Source: Streptomyces bottropensis ATCC 25435 (GTDB lineage: Bacteria; Actinomycetota; Actinomycetes; Streptomycetales; Streptomycetaceae). From it: a stretch of DNA of 64,000 nucleotides. This document shows, piece after piece, positions 17,643 through 25,916 of the stretch (its first letter is position 1; every line of letters starts with the position of its first letter). Location of the stretch: NCBI RefSeq assembly GCF_000383595.1, contig NZ_KB911581.1, positions 5,178,496 to 5,242,495 of the forward strand, read 5' to 3'. A model generated the notes under the pieces. The model saw only the letters and a list, made by a program, of their open reading frames with translations. It ran no database searches and had not been told where the DNA came from. The position numbers and the translations under genes are program-made.

Positions 17643-17670
17643 TGTCACAGACGTGAGGGCCGGTCTCGTC
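17643..17670 (+). promoter_or_regulatory. ECF41-type promoter (TGTCACA ... CGTC)
   Basis: TGTCACA at 17643-17649 and CGTC at 17667-17670, 17 bases apart, match the -35/-10 pair published for ECF41 sigma factors. It lies 40 bases before the start of the CMD gene, which is exactly where such promoters sit, and an ECF41 sigma gene follows directly. Both elements are perfect. Confidence 0.85.
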
Positions 17671-17709
17671 TCGGAGATGAAGGCATTGACGAACGTGGAG
17701 GAGCACACG

Positions 17710-18183
17710 ATGGACACGCGACTGAACTACTTCGCCAGCCCGACCGCCGGCAAGGCGCTCAAGCACTTCATGTCGGTCGGCCGGGAGCTGAAGGAATCGC
17801 CGCTGCCGGCCACGACGCAGGAACTGGTGGCGCTGCGCGTGAGCCAGATCAACGGCTGCGCGGCCTGCATCGACATGCACACCAAGGAAGCCGCCGCGGC
17901 CGGCGAGAGCCCCGTGCGGCTGAACCTGATCGCGGCCTGGCGGGAAGCAACGGTCTTCACCGCGGCCGAGCGCGCCGCACTGGAGCTGGCGGAGCAGGGA
18001 ACCCGGGTCGCGGACGCGGCCACCGGGGTCAGCGACGACGTGTGGGCGCGCGCCGCCCAGCACTACGACGAGGAGCAGCTCACGGCCCTCGTGCTGCTGG
18101 TCTCGTTCATGAACACGGTGAACCGGCTGAACATCATCACCCAGCAGCCGGCCGGCGACTACCAGGTCGGCCAGTTCCACTGA
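17710..18183 (+). CDS. Carboxymuconolactone decarboxylase/AhpD-like protein (ECF41 target)
   Basis: A 157-residue CMD/AhpD-fold protein. It has the redox-type motif CAACIDMHTKEA (CxxC plus downstream His), so it is in the peroxidase-like branch, unlike the CMD protein at 2.3 kb. The ATG at 17710 is chosen because GGAGGAG precedes it and the published ECF41 promoter motif lies 40 bases upstream; the frame is open much further back without family similarity. It is directly followed by the ECF41 sigma gene. In this sigma group the neighbour is typically a COE protein (CMD, oxidoreductase or epimerase) and is the direct target. A role in oxidative or electrophile stress is likely. Confidence 0.92.
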   Translation: MDTRLNYFASPTAGKALKHFMSVGRELKESPLPATTQELVALRVSQINGCAACIDMHTKEAAAAGESPVRLNLIAAWREATVFTAAERAALELAEQGTRVADAATGVSDDVWARAAQHYDEEQLTALVLLVSFMNTVNRLNIITQQPAGDYQVGQFH

Positions 18184-18361
18184 ACCGCCACCGCAGCTGG
18201 CCCAGGTCAGGCCCACCGGGGCCAGGACGCCGTGGTCGAGGCGGGCAGGGCGGTCGCGGTACGAGCGTTGTCTGCTTCGCCCGCACATCGGGTGATCTTC
18301 GAAGGCGCCTCACCGGCGCGGGTCCGGACGGGCACACAGACCGCAATGGGGGGATGACCGC

Positions 18362-19273
18362 ATGGGCGAGGTCGAGGAGCTGCGGCCGCTGCTGTTCTCG
18401 GTCGCGTACCGGATCCTGGGCAGCGTGGGCGAGGCGGAGGACGCGGTGCAGGAGACCTGGCTCCGCTACGACGCCTCGAGAACCCGGCCCGAGTCGACCA
18501 AGGCGTTCTTGTCAGCCACGGTGACCCGGATCGCGATCGACGTGCTTCGCTCCGCCCGGGTACGGCGGGAGAAGTACGTCGGACCGTGGTTGCCCGAGCC
18601 GCTGCTGGATGATCCGTACCAGGACCCGGCCCGCGCGGCGGAGCTGGCCGACTCGGTGTCGATGGTGGCGCTGCTGCTCCTGGAGCGACTCAGCCCGCTG
18701 GAGCGGTCGGTGTTCGTGCTGCGGGAGGTCTTCGCCTTCGGCTTCGACGAGATCGCCGCCGCGGTGGGGCGCTCAGAGGCGGCGTGCCGGCAACTGCTCG
18801 TACGGGCACGCCGCCACATGCACGAGGGACGGCCCCGGTTCGAAGCGGACCGCCAGGACCGGCAGGAACTGGCGAGGCGGTTCTTCGAGGCACTGACGCA
18901 GGGAGACGTGGACGGACTGCGGAATCTGCTGTCGGCCGACGTCCAGCTCGTCGGGGACGGCGGTGGCAAGGCACCGCAGCTGGCCAGGGCCGTCGCCGGC
19001 GCCGAGAACGTGGCCAGGCTGCTCGCCGCCGTCTACCCGCTCATGGCCCGGATCGACATCACGTTCGAAGCGCACGAGGTCAACGGGCAGCCGGGGGCGC
19101 TCTTCCGCGACCGCGACGGCAAGATCCTCCACATCCTCGCCCTCGACACACTCGACGGGCAGGTCCAGACGATCCGCGCGGTCATCAACCCCGACAAGCT
19201 CAGCCATCTCGGCCCGGTCGCCGACGCATGGGCCGTCGACCAGGAAGTGAAGCAGATCCGTAGAGCCCAGTGA
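18362..19273 (+). CDS. ECF41-family RNA polymerase sigma factor with SnoaL-like C-terminal domain
   Basis: A 303-residue extracytoplasmic-function sigma factor. Region 2 is at about residues 5-70 (LFSVAYRILGSVGEAEDAVQETWLR), and region 4 at about 105-155 (LSPLERSVFVLREVF, DEIAAAVGRSEAACRQLLVRARR). The C-terminal extension, about residues 165-295, is the SnoaL-like domain found in ECF41, with its two hallmark motifs DGGGK (199-203) and NPDK (near 280). In this family the extension replaces an anti-sigma factor and controls activity. No anti-sigma gene is present, as expected. The target promoter is seen in front of the preceding CMD gene. Confidence 0.95.
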   Translation: MGEVEELRPLLFSVAYRILGSVGEAEDAVQETWLRYDASRTRPESTKAFLSATVTRIAIDVLRSARVRREKYVGPWLPEPLLDDPYQDPARAAELADSVSMVALLLLERLSPLERSVFVLREVFAFGFDEIAAAVGRSEAACRQLLVRARRHMHEGRPRFEADRQDRQELARRFFEALTQGDVDGLRNLLSADVQLVGDGGGKAPQLARAVAGAENVARLLAAVYPLMARIDITFEAHEVNGQPGALFRDRDGKILHILALDTLDGQVQTIRAVINPDKLSHLGPVADAWAVDQEVKQIRRAQ

Positions 19274-19449
19274 TCTCCCGACCAGCCTGATAGGGGCCTG
19301 ATAGGGCAGGACCGGAGGTTTCAGCGCCGCATGCCGATGTCCTGGCGCACGGCTCGTCCGTGACGTCCTTCCAGATTCGAACCGCGGTACGAACCGTGGT
19401 CATCCGCCGCGCGAGATCGACCATCGACACACCCACGAGGGGTTCAGTC

Positions 19450-20283
19450 ATGATCCTGATTACCGGAGCCACCGGCGTCGTCGGCCGGGAAACCATCCGC
19501 CTCCTGGCCGAGGGGGGAACGAAAGTCGCCGCTGTCACCCGCGACCCGCACGCCGAATTCCCCGCAGGCACACAGCTCGTCCACCCCGCGAAGGTTCCCG
19601 CCATCGACGGCGTGGAGGCCATCCTGCTCAGCCCACGTGCCGCCGGATCCACCGCTGTCGACCTGCTGGCCCACGCCCGCGAAACCGGCGCGGCAAGAGT
19701 GGTCGTCCTGTCCTCCGTGACCGTGCAGTACCCGGCCGGGCACGCCCGCTTCCGGCAGCAGTTCCACGCGGTCGAGGAAATCGCCAGGGGAAGCGGCCTG
19801 GACTGGACGATCCTGCGCTGCGCCGACTTCGCCGCCAACACCCTGGCCTGGGCCGGGCAGATCCAGGCGACCGGGACCGTGCGGGGGGCGTACCCGCACG
19901 CGAGGACCTCGACCGTCGACGAGCGTGACATCGCCGCGGTGGCCGCCCTCGCCCTGACCCACCCGCAGCACCGTGGTCGGACGTACCTGCTCACCGGAGA
20001 ACAGTCGCTGAGCCAGCCGGAGAAGGTCGCCGCGCTCGGCACGGCGCTCGACCGGACACTGTCCTTCGCCGAGGCCGCACCGGACGAGATCCGCCGCGGC
20101 ATGCTTGCCGTCGGCCTGCCCGACGAGGTACCCGACCGGCTGCTCGGCTCGCTGGCCGACTACGCCCGAGAAGCCGGGCCCACCACCGACACCGTGCGGC
20201 GGCTGCTGGCCCGCCCGGCACGCACGTACGCCACCTGGGCGCAAGACCACCGCGCCGCCTTCACCGCGGGAGGACCCCGATGA
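19450..20283 (+). CDS. NmrA-like NAD(P)-binding protein
   Basis: A 277-residue Rossmann protein of the atypical SDR/NmrA type. ILITGATGVVGRETIRLLAEGG binds the cofactor, and the middle (VVVLSSVTVQYPAGHARF, HAVEEIARGSGLDWTILRCADFAANTL) is typical of NmrA/quinone-reductase-2-like proteins. The classical YxxxK catalytic pair is not evident, so it may be a redox sensor or an epimerase-like enzyme. The ATG at 19450 follows GAGGGG. It overlaps the next gene by four bases. The COE proteins linked to ECF41 include such epimerase/oxidoreductase folds, so this gene probably belongs to the sigma factor's regulon, although no second TGTCACA/CGTC pair was seen upstream. Confidence 0.88.
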   Translation: MILITGATGVVGRETIRLLAEGGTKVAAVTRDPHAEFPAGTQLVHPAKVPAIDGVEAILLSPRAAGSTAVDLLAHARETGAARVVVLSSVTVQYPAGHARFRQQFHAVEEIARGSGLDWTILRCADFAANTLAWAGQIQATGTVRGAYPHARTSTVDERDIAAVAALALTHPQHRGRTYLLTGEQSLSQPEKVAALGTALDRTLSFAEAAPDEIRRGMLAVGLPDEVPDRLLGSLADYAREAGPTTDTVRRLLARPARTYATWAQDHRAAFTAGGPR

Positions 20284-20948
20284 AACTCACGATCGTCGCC
20301 GCCACCGGCGGTATCGGACGGCACCTGGTCGAGCAGGCGGTAGCCGGCGGGCATGACGTCACCGCCGTGGCCCGCCGCCCACGTGACCTGCCGGACGGCG
20401 TCAGGGCGGTCGCCGTCGACCTCACCCGACCCGACATGCCGACGCTCACCGCGGCGGTACGCGGTGCCGACGCCGTACTGTCCGCGCTCGGCCCGCGAAA
20501 CCCGCGCACGGACGCGGGCATCACCTCGCGTGGCACCCGCGCGATCGTCGCGGCGATGCAGGCCGAGCACGTGCGGCGGATCATCATCGTCAGCGCCGCA
20601 CCCGTCGGACCGGTGCCGGTGCCTGGCCGGCCGACGCCACCCAGGCACGATCCCGGCGACGGCTTCTTCATGCGCCACCTGGGAGTCCGGTTGACCCATG
20701 CGATGTTCGGCCGGCACTACGCCGACCTCGCCGTCACCGAGCAGACCCTGCGCGACAGCGGACTGGACTGGACGGTGTCGCGCCCGCCCAAGCTCACCGA
20801 CAAGCCCCTGACCGGCAGGTACCGGACCGCGTGGAACCGCAACATCCAGGGCGGATTCTCCGTGCCACGCGCCGACGTCGCCCACCACATGCTCGCCATG
20901 GTGACCGAGCCGGAGACCGTCGAGCAGGTCGTCGGAATCGCTACCTGA
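20280..20948 (+). CDS. NAD(P)H-binding SDR-like protein
   Basis: A 222-residue atypical SDR. LTIVAATGGIGRHLVEQAVAGGHDVTAV is the dinucleotide-binding start. AVLSALGPRNPRTD and VRRIIIVSAAPVGPVP follow the NAD(P)H-binding_10 pattern, and the C-terminal TEQTLRDSGLDWTVSRPPKLTD is typical. The start overlaps the previous stop (ATGA), so the two NAD(P)-binding proteins are co-translated. They are only distant paralogues. The function is probably redox chemistry or flavin/biliverdin-reductase-like reduction linked to the ECF41 response; the substrate is unknown. Confidence 0.88.
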   Translation: MKLTIVAATGGIGRHLVEQAVAGGHDVTAVARRPRDLPDGVRAVAVDLTRPDMPTLTAAVRGADAVLSALGPRNPRTDAGITSRGTRAIVAAMQAEHVRRIIIVSAAPVGPVPVPGRPTPPRHDPGDGFFMRHLGVRLTHAMFGRHYADLAVTEQTLRDSGLDWTVSRPPKLTDKPLTGRYRTAWNRNIQGGFSVPRADVAHHMLAMVTEPETVEQVVGIAT

Positions 20949-21094
20949 CGCATACCAGCCACGCACACGACCCGGGCTGCGGGAGGAAAAGCGGGCGCCG
21001 ACCCGCGACGGTCACCAACAGTGTCAGGAAGACGCCTCGGCCGTCCCGCCCGCCCCCTCGCCGCCCGGGTCACCCATCACGAAAGAGCGTGATC

Positions 21095-21604
21095 ATGACG
21101 AAGTACGCCCGTTTCATTAGCCTCGTGTGCGCGGGTCTGTTCGCCGGATTCCTCACGTCAGTCCTCGTCCTGGAACTCTCGCTGCGCGGCTTCGACAGCA
21201 CCGTCTACACCCAGGTCCGGCTGGTAGAACTCGACTCCCTCGACAAACTCGCCGTCGCCACACTCCTGCCGGCGCTGATCGCTACAGCAGTACTGGCCTA
21301 CCAGACCTACCGAACGAACACCCGATGGTGGACCGTGGCCGCACTCGCCCTCCTGGTCTTCGTTCTCGGCCTCACGCTCATCGTCAACCTGCCCATCAAC
21401 TCCGACCAGCTGCACTGGAACGCCCAGTCCCCGCCCTCCGACTGGACCGACGTACGGGACCGCTGGCAGATCGCCCACGCCGTTCGGACGGTGGCCGCGG
21501 TCCTCGCCTTCGCGGTCCTCGCCCTTGCGGTGGCGTTGCCTCGTACACGTCGTTCAAGCTCGCCGAACACCTCAGCGCGGAGCGCGGCTGCGCGCATGAG
21601 GTGA
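21095..21604 (+). CDS. DUF1772-type membrane protein
   Basis: A 169-residue membrane protein with four hydrophobic segments at about residues 8-29, 50-67, 77-97 and 130-150. The loop NSDQLHWNAQSPPSDWTDVRDRWQIAHAVRT is characteristic of DUF1772 (anthrone-oxygenase-like) proteins. The start is ATG at 21095, with GAAAGAG upstream. It follows the two NAD(P)-binding genes on the same strand after 146 bases. Relatives are often next to redox proteins, and some fungal ones oxidise anthrones. Here it may be the membrane member of the ECF41-linked group. Confidence 0.8.
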   Translation: MTKYARFISLVCAGLFAGFLTSVLVLELSLRGFDSTVYTQVRLVELDSLDKLAVATLLPALIATAVLAYQTYRTNTRWWTVAALALLVFVLGLTLIVNLPINSDQLHWNAQSPPSDWTDVRDRWQIAHAVRTVAAVLAFAVLALAVALPRTRRSSSPNTSARSAAARMR

Positions 21605-21639
21605 GGGAGTCCAACGCCAGTGTGTGAGGACAGAGTTGG

Positions 21640-22270
21640 ACTCCCTCGCGACCGCACTCCACGCCGCCTCCTCCGCCATGGTCACGTGGATCAGTTCACC
21701 AGTGTCGTGGTCGATGATCCGGACGGTCGGCTCGGCCAGGATCTTTGCCCGGCGGCGGTCCTCGCGGGAGTTGGTGCGTGGGTAGCGGCGTCCTTGGTGT
21801 TCGAAGGACTCGCCGAGCGGGATGGGGTGTGGCGGCTTTCAGCATGCGGGAGCCACCCACTGGGCCCACCCTTCGGGCTCGGCCACGGCCCAACTGTGGC
21901 CAGATCCGAATGCCACAGGGCCGCGCGGACCTGGGCGAGGGTGAGGTTGGGGTCGCTCGCCAGGGTTCGCGGCAGTGTGCCGTAGGTCGTGCGGGGTCCA
22001 GCGGGCTGGCGGGGACGGCCTCGCGGTCGTCGGTGCCCTTGGTCACCACGTAGATCAGTTGCTTGGCCCCGTCAACGTCACCCCGGGTGACGCCGAGCAG
22101 CTCGCTGGCCCGGGGCCCGCTGGAGACATAGAGCAGGACGGCCGCCCGGTCCCGGTCGCGGGTCATGGCCGCGAAGAGCTCGTCCCACATCGCGTCGGGA
22201 ATCGACCTCGGGTCGGTCTGCCGGACACGTGGTCGCAGCCGGGCCCGCCGAGACTGCGGAACCTCGCCGT
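21640..22270 (-). mobile_element. Decayed tyrosine-recombinase/integrase remnants
   Basis: Leftward from about 22270, SIPDAMWDELFAAMTRDRDRA, LLYVSSGPRASELLGVTRGDVD and KQLIYVVTKGTDDREAVPASPL match the catalytic domain of XerC/D-type recombinases, including the first catalytic Arg (RASELLG). Similarity then breaks up. Nearer 21870 a shifted frame has a piece resembling LTLAQVRAAL. At about 21640-21740 another piece (VRIIDHDTGELIHV) looks like the C-terminal end of a different transposase or integrase. The HxxR and Tyr motifs are lost. This is a multi-event scar between the ECF41 group and a secreted protein. Confidence 0.7.
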
Positions 22271-22342
22271 CCGGCGCCCTGTTCGGGAGGCTTGACGCGC
22301 TGGCATCGTGAGGTGTCTGCCGCTATGCCCCGACCAACGAGA

Positions 22343-22375
22343 GATCAGTCGAACAGGAACCCTGTTCGACTGATC
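22343..22375. terminator. 15-bp perfect-stem hairpin, bidirectional terminator
   Basis: GATCAGTCGAACAGG and its exact complement enclose a 3-base AAC loop. It lies 31 bases beyond the stop of the leftward secreted-protein gene, the right place for its terminator, and also faces the recombinase scar. Confidence 0.75.
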
Positions 22376-22405
22376 AAGCCTGCCGAACGGTAAGCGGATG
22401 GCGTC

Positions 22406-22876
22406 TCAGCTCTGACGGCACGCGGCGGGATCGTTGTCGACCCAACCGTCAGTGGTGCAGGCAAACAGGGTACTGCGGGCGATGGCAACTTCGATCTTGG
22501 AGAACTGCCCGTTCTTCGGGTTGGGGCCGCTGTACGAGGCAGTGATGAAAGCTCTGTCGATCACGGTCCCCTGGCACGCAGAGTCCCTGAAGTAGGTGAA
22601 CGTCATCCCGTCACCCTCCAAGATCGCGATGCCCGTGTTGACCGTGCTGCCGCTGACGGCCTTGCAGGAACTGGCGCCGGCTACTTCGAGCTTGACGCTA
22701 TTCGTTCCGCTGAGCAGGTTGGCCGAGCCGGTCTGGAAAAAGACCGGGGTCGACGAACCGTCGGAGTTCCGCAGTGCGGCGGAGGTCGAGCCGGTCGTCG
22801 CAGCGAACATTCCGATCCCGGCTCCAGCGGCGAGCAGCAGGGCAAGGAGACGGCTCGGGCGTGTCTTGATCGGCAT
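22406..22876 (-). CDS. Small secreted protein of unknown function
   Basis: A 156-residue exported protein. The ATG at 22874-22876 has AGGAAG at the right spacing. The signal peptide is about residues 1-34 (LLALLLAAGAGIGMFAATTGSTSAA). The mature part is Ser/Thr/Gly-rich with four cysteines (SSCKAV, SACQG, FACTT, AACRQ), probably two disulfides, and beta-strand-like stretches (MTFTYFRDSAC, KIEVAIARSTLFAC). No enzyme motif or known domain is recognised. A strong hairpin follows the gene. Confidence 0.75.
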   Translation of the reverse strand: MPIKTRPSRLLALLLAAGAGIGMFAATTGSTSAALRNSDGSSTPVFFQTGSANLLSGTNSVKLEVAGASSCKAVSGSTVNTGIAILEGDGMTFTYFRDSACQGTVIDRAFITASYSGPNPKNGQFSKIEVAIARSTLFACTTDGWVDNDPAACRQS

Positions 22877-23196
22877 AGTGCTTCCTAACGGGGAGGCCAG
22901 TAGTGCGTGTCCAGAACTTTGCGGAGCCCCGCATGGGCATAGAGGCAGATACCCCCGACGTGGGACCCATGCGCATGAGGAAGTAGCTCCTGGTAGCCGG
23001 ACCGCACGGGAACGATCCAGGTCTTGCCCAGCCGGCGGGCTGCCGACCGGGAGGGACGGCTCAGCGCACCAACCGCTTCGCTGAAGACCTGACGGAGTGA
23101 GGTACCGACAGCTTGGGCAGGTCACGTTCGCCCCGGGTGACGAGGCCGCCATCCGCGACGACTTCCTCTGCGGGGCCGGTGGGCTGAGGGTATGAC
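22877..23196. other. 320-base stretch between secreted protein and ROK regulator
   Basis: No gene is supported. One leftward frame at about 22905-23060 reads cleanly (LGKTWIVPVRSGYQELL ... HYWPPR, then stop) and could be the tail of a lost gene, but I recognise no family. The promoter of the secreted-protein gene must lie here. Confidence 0.4.
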
Positions 23197-24408
23197 TCAG
23201 CGGGAGGTGTCGAAGACTTCGTCGCGGGTGGCCGAGAGCGCACTCTCCAACGCGCCGCGCAGCACGGGGTGTTCACGGACGCCGCCGACGACGAGCCGGG
23301 GCTGTGGTGCGGCCAGCTCCTCCAGTTCGGCCTGGACCAGGGCGCGCAGCGGTTCCCCGCCCGAGGTGAGCGAGGCGCCGCTGAGGACGACGAGTTCGGG
23401 GTCGAGGACGGAGACGAGGGAGGCGAGACCGGTGGCGAGGTGGGTCGCGTACGTCTCCAGCAGTCGCCGGTGAGGGCCGTCGTCCGCCTCCGCGGCCCGT
23501 GCGACGAGGGCGGCGGCGACCTCGGCGTACGGGCCTGACGGAATGTCCTGGACGCCGAGGTCACGGGCCAGCTTGGGGATCGCCTGCGAACCGGCCAGCT
23601 CTTGGTAGCCACCGCTGCCGGCCTTGCTCACCTGCCGGACCAGAGGGGTGCCCGGCACCGGCAGGAAGCCGACCTCGCCGGCGCCGCCGGTCCAGCCGCG
23701 GTGCAGCCGCCCGCCGAGGACCAGCGCGGCACCGAGGCCGCCCTCGTTCCACAGCAGCACGAAGTCGCCGTGCCCGCGGGCCGCGCCGAGCCGCTGCTCG
23801 GCCACGGCGACGAGGTTGACGTCGTTCTCGTACCCGACCGGCATCGGCAGGGCGGCGGCGAGATCGTCGAGCAGCGTGGGAGAGTGCCAGCCGGGCGGGT
23901 GGGAGGCGTAGCGCAGCCGGCCGTTGTTCGGGTCGAAGGCGCCGGGGGTGCCGATGACGAGCCGGTGGACGTCGTCACGGGCGAGTCCCGCCGCCTTCAC
24001 CGCGCCGTCCAGGGCGGCGGTGACCTGCTGGACGACGGGCTGGGCGAGACGTCTGCCCGTGGTCGGGAACTCGTACGAACCCACCGTGCGGCCGGTGACG
24101 TCGGCGACGGCGGCCCGGACCCGCTCGGGGGTGACATCGAGCCCAGCGGCGTACGCGGCGGCTGGGTTGACCTCGTACAACTGGGCGCTGGGGCCCGGGC
24201 GGCCCTCGCTGGTACTGGTCGCCAGGACCAGCCCGGATGCCTCCAGGCGGGCCAGCAGCTGGGACGCGGTCGGCTTCGAAAGGCCGGTGAGCTTCCCGAT
24301 CCGTGTGCGGGACAGCGGACCGTGCTCCAGGAGGAGGTCCAGGGCGGCACGGTCGTTCATGGTACGCAGCACGCTCGGGGTGCCGGGCGTACCGGCGGTT
24401 ACTGCCAT
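23197..24408 (-). CDS. ROK-family transcriptional regulator
   Basis: A 403-residue protein with an N-terminal winged helix (about residues 18-75: LLLEHGPLSRTRIGKLTGLSKPTASQLLARLE) and a C-terminal ROK sugar-kinase-like domain (about 85-395: VIGTPGAFDPNNGRL, YENDVNLVAVAEQRLGAARGHG, GGRLHRGWTGGAGEVGFLP). The cysteine-rich zinc motif of many ROK proteins is not seen, and the kinase-type catalytic Asp is not obvious. It is therefore a NagC/XylR-like regulator that senses a sugar or sugar phosphate. No sugar transporter or glycosidase is adjacent, so the target is unknown. Confidence 0.92.
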   Translation of the reverse strand: MAVTAGTPGTPSVLRTMNDRAALDLLLEHGPLSRTRIGKLTGLSKPTASQLLARLEASGLVLATSTSEGRPGPSAQLYEVNPAAAYAAGLDVTPERVRAAVADVTGRTVGSYEFPTTGRRLAQPVVQQVTAALDGAVKAAGLARDDVHRLVIGTPGAFDPNNGRLRYASHPPGWHSPTLLDDLAAALPMPVGYENDVNLVAVAEQRLGAARGHGDFVLLWNEGGLGAALVLGGRLHRGWTGGAGEVGFLPVPGTPLVRQVSKAGSGGYQELAGSQAIPKLARDLGVQDIPSGPYAEVAAALVARAAEADDGPHRRLLETYATHLATGLASLVSVLDPELVVLSGASLTSGGEPLRALVQAELEELAAPQPRLVVGGVREHPVLRGALESALSATRDEVFDTSR

Positions 24409-24677
24409 GGGGTCGACACCTGCCTTTCAATTGTCCAGATTCGCAGTGAACGCTCAGTGCTCGCCTTCCTCGTGGGCTTGGTGCCGTTCGTGGTTGGCGC
24501 AGGGTTCTCCTGCTTCGGCGTCGCACTGGCCGGGTGTGGGGCGGCCGGGGGCCGGCGTCTGGGTGTCCGTGCGGGGCTGCGCCTCAAGGATCAGGCATGG
24601 CTGGGCATGGATGCTGATGGGGGATAGGGCCGGCGTGCTGGGGGTCGGCCAGGAGAAGCGGGCTTCGGGGACTGGGT

Positions 24678-25187
24678 TCAGTCGTAGAGGGCCACTCTGG
24701 GTGCGACCGTGGTCTTGGCATGTGGGGTGATGACGGTGAGGCGGTAGACCTCGGTCAGGGTCTGGCCCGGGTGCAGGGTGCGTCGGGCGGTCGAGAGGTC
24801 GGTGAACAGGGTGCCGGTCTGGGTGCCGACCTTGACGGTTTCCCAGCAGCCGTCCGTCTGGCGATGCTCCAGAGTGATGTCCGAGGGGGACAGGAACGGG
24901 CCCGTGTCCGGCGAGACCACCAGGAGCTGTGGGGCTACCGTCCGGTCCGTGGCGGCGTCGTTGCGGTAGGTGACCGTGAATGTGTGCTGCCTGGTGTCGG
25001 CCGGGAGGGGTCTCGTACGCAGGTCGACGAAGCCGGTGGGTGAGACGGGCGGCTGCACCTGCACCTGTGTCCGCGTCTGCGTCTGCGTCTGCGAAGAGAC
25101 TGACGCGGCTCCCGCCGTGGCCAGGCCGGAGACGCCTACGAGGAGGGTCACGGAAGCGAGCTTGCGACGAGAGTTCTTCGACGGCAC
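24678..25187 (-). CDS. Exported protein with QT-repeat linker (copy 1)
   Basis: A 169-residue secreted protein. GTG start at 25185-25187, with AAGGA upstream. A short signal peptide (LASVTLLVGVSGLATAGAA) precedes a Gln/Thr repeat (SSQTQTQTRTQVQVQ). A compact beta-rich domain of about 120 residues follows (GFVDLRTRPLPADTRQHTFTVTYRNDAATD, FLSPSDITLEHR, LHPGQTLTEVYRLTV). It resembles an extracellular Ig-like or beta-sandwich fold, but I recognise no named family. A near-identical paralogue lies at 37213-37767; the differences concentrate in the signal peptide and the number of QT units. The only cysteine is in DGCWE. Confidence 0.75.
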   Translation of the reverse strand: MPSKNSRRKLASVTLLVGVSGLATAGAASVSSQTQTQTRTQVQVQPPVSPTGFVDLRTRPLPADTRQHTFTVTYRNDAATDRTVAPQLLVVSPDTGPFLSPSDITLEHRQTDGCWETVKVGTQTGTLFTDLSTARRTLHPGQTLTEVYRLTVITPHAKTTVAPRVALYD

Positions 25188-25308
25188 GATCGTTGATCCT
25201 TCGGGTTCGCTGGGGTAGCGCTGCGCACGGGCAGCCTAGGAGGCGACGGGTGGTCGGCGGATCGGCCAACCGCCCGCCCCTTCCGCACGCTCGTGCGGAA
25301 ACATGGGG

Positions 25309-25387
25309 GCTCCTGCTGGGCAACAGAGTCGCCGAAGAGGCCGGTGCGATGCCATCGGTGGTTTTACGGATCCGCTTACGGATCCCC
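25309..25387 (-). repeat. Dispersed 80-bp element, copy A
   Basis: Read on the minus strand it begins GGGGATCCGTA, continues GGATCCGTAAAACCACCGATGGC, and ends CGGCGACTCTGTT followed by CCCAGCAGGAGCC. Five copies are found in this window (25.3, 28.65, 28.86, 37.86 and 60.76 kb). This copy lies about 120 bases upstream of the exported-protein gene, in the sense orientation of that gene, so it would be in its 5' leader or promoter. Confidence 0.75.
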
Positions 25388-25916
25388 TGACCTGGAGGCT
25401 CCCCTGGCGCCGAGCGGCATCTCGTTCCGTGGTACACGCCGACTCGCCTGCCGGCCCAGAAGGAGGCGCAGGGAGTCCCATGAGCGGGTGCTGGCGATAG
25501 GAGTCCGGCCGCAGGCAGCACTGACTGCGTCCCGGCGTTGCGGAGTGCAGGAGGCGACAAACCACCCCGCGGTCTGCCGTGATAACACAGGGAACGCCCG
25601 GCGAGTCGTTCCGGGAGACCGGCATAGTATCCCCAGCCGTAGCTGGTCCACTGCCGCACCTTTTCATCGCCGGGATGGACGGACGTGTATGAGTTGCGAC
25701 GGTTCCGGATCCGGGCAGGCCGAGTCGATGTCCTCGCAGTGGCGCTGCAGGACACCGATCAGGGAGGACGGCACGCGAGAACGCGACCCCTGTTCGTGAT
25801 CGAAGGCTTCGACAACCTTGATCATCAGGGGCCGCGTCTCTCGTTGCCGAACCGGGCGAGCCACCCACGGTGGCGCGTACGCAGGCGGTCAGTTCATCTC
25901 GCCGGCTGAGAACGCA
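25388..25916. other. 529-base stretch with no firm gene
   Basis: No complete gene is supported. From 25685 on the plus strand, a frame opens MYELRRFRIRAGRVDVLA, which resembles the first strand of NIPSNAP-type proteins, but the likeness ends after about 20 codons. At best this is a fragment. The stretch also contains a CTGCCGGCCCAGAA segment shared with the flank of the element copies at 28.7 kb. Confidence 0.4.

Larger units (their letters stand above)
24455..25390. repeat. Segmental duplication, copy 1 (exported-protein locus)
   Basis: This block is duplicated at 37170-37945 in the same orientation. It shares the starting 20 bases (cagtgctcgccttcctcgtg), the whole exported-protein gene and the upstream dispersed element. 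Copy 2 lacks about 180 bases that correspond to 24475-24653. Near the left end, copy 1 encodes on the minus strand EAGEPCANHERHQAHEEGEH before a stop, a fragment of a small actinobacterial integrative-element protein. Confidence 0.85.

Noticed and set aside
25309..25387. Dispersed element as a known riboswitch (c-di-AMP, cobalamin)
   Set aside because: The conserved bases do not match the consensus of these riboswitches as I know them; only the position before wall-related genes is similar.
25685..25909. NIPSNAP-like small protein
   Set aside because: Only the first 20 residues resemble the family; the remainder does not.
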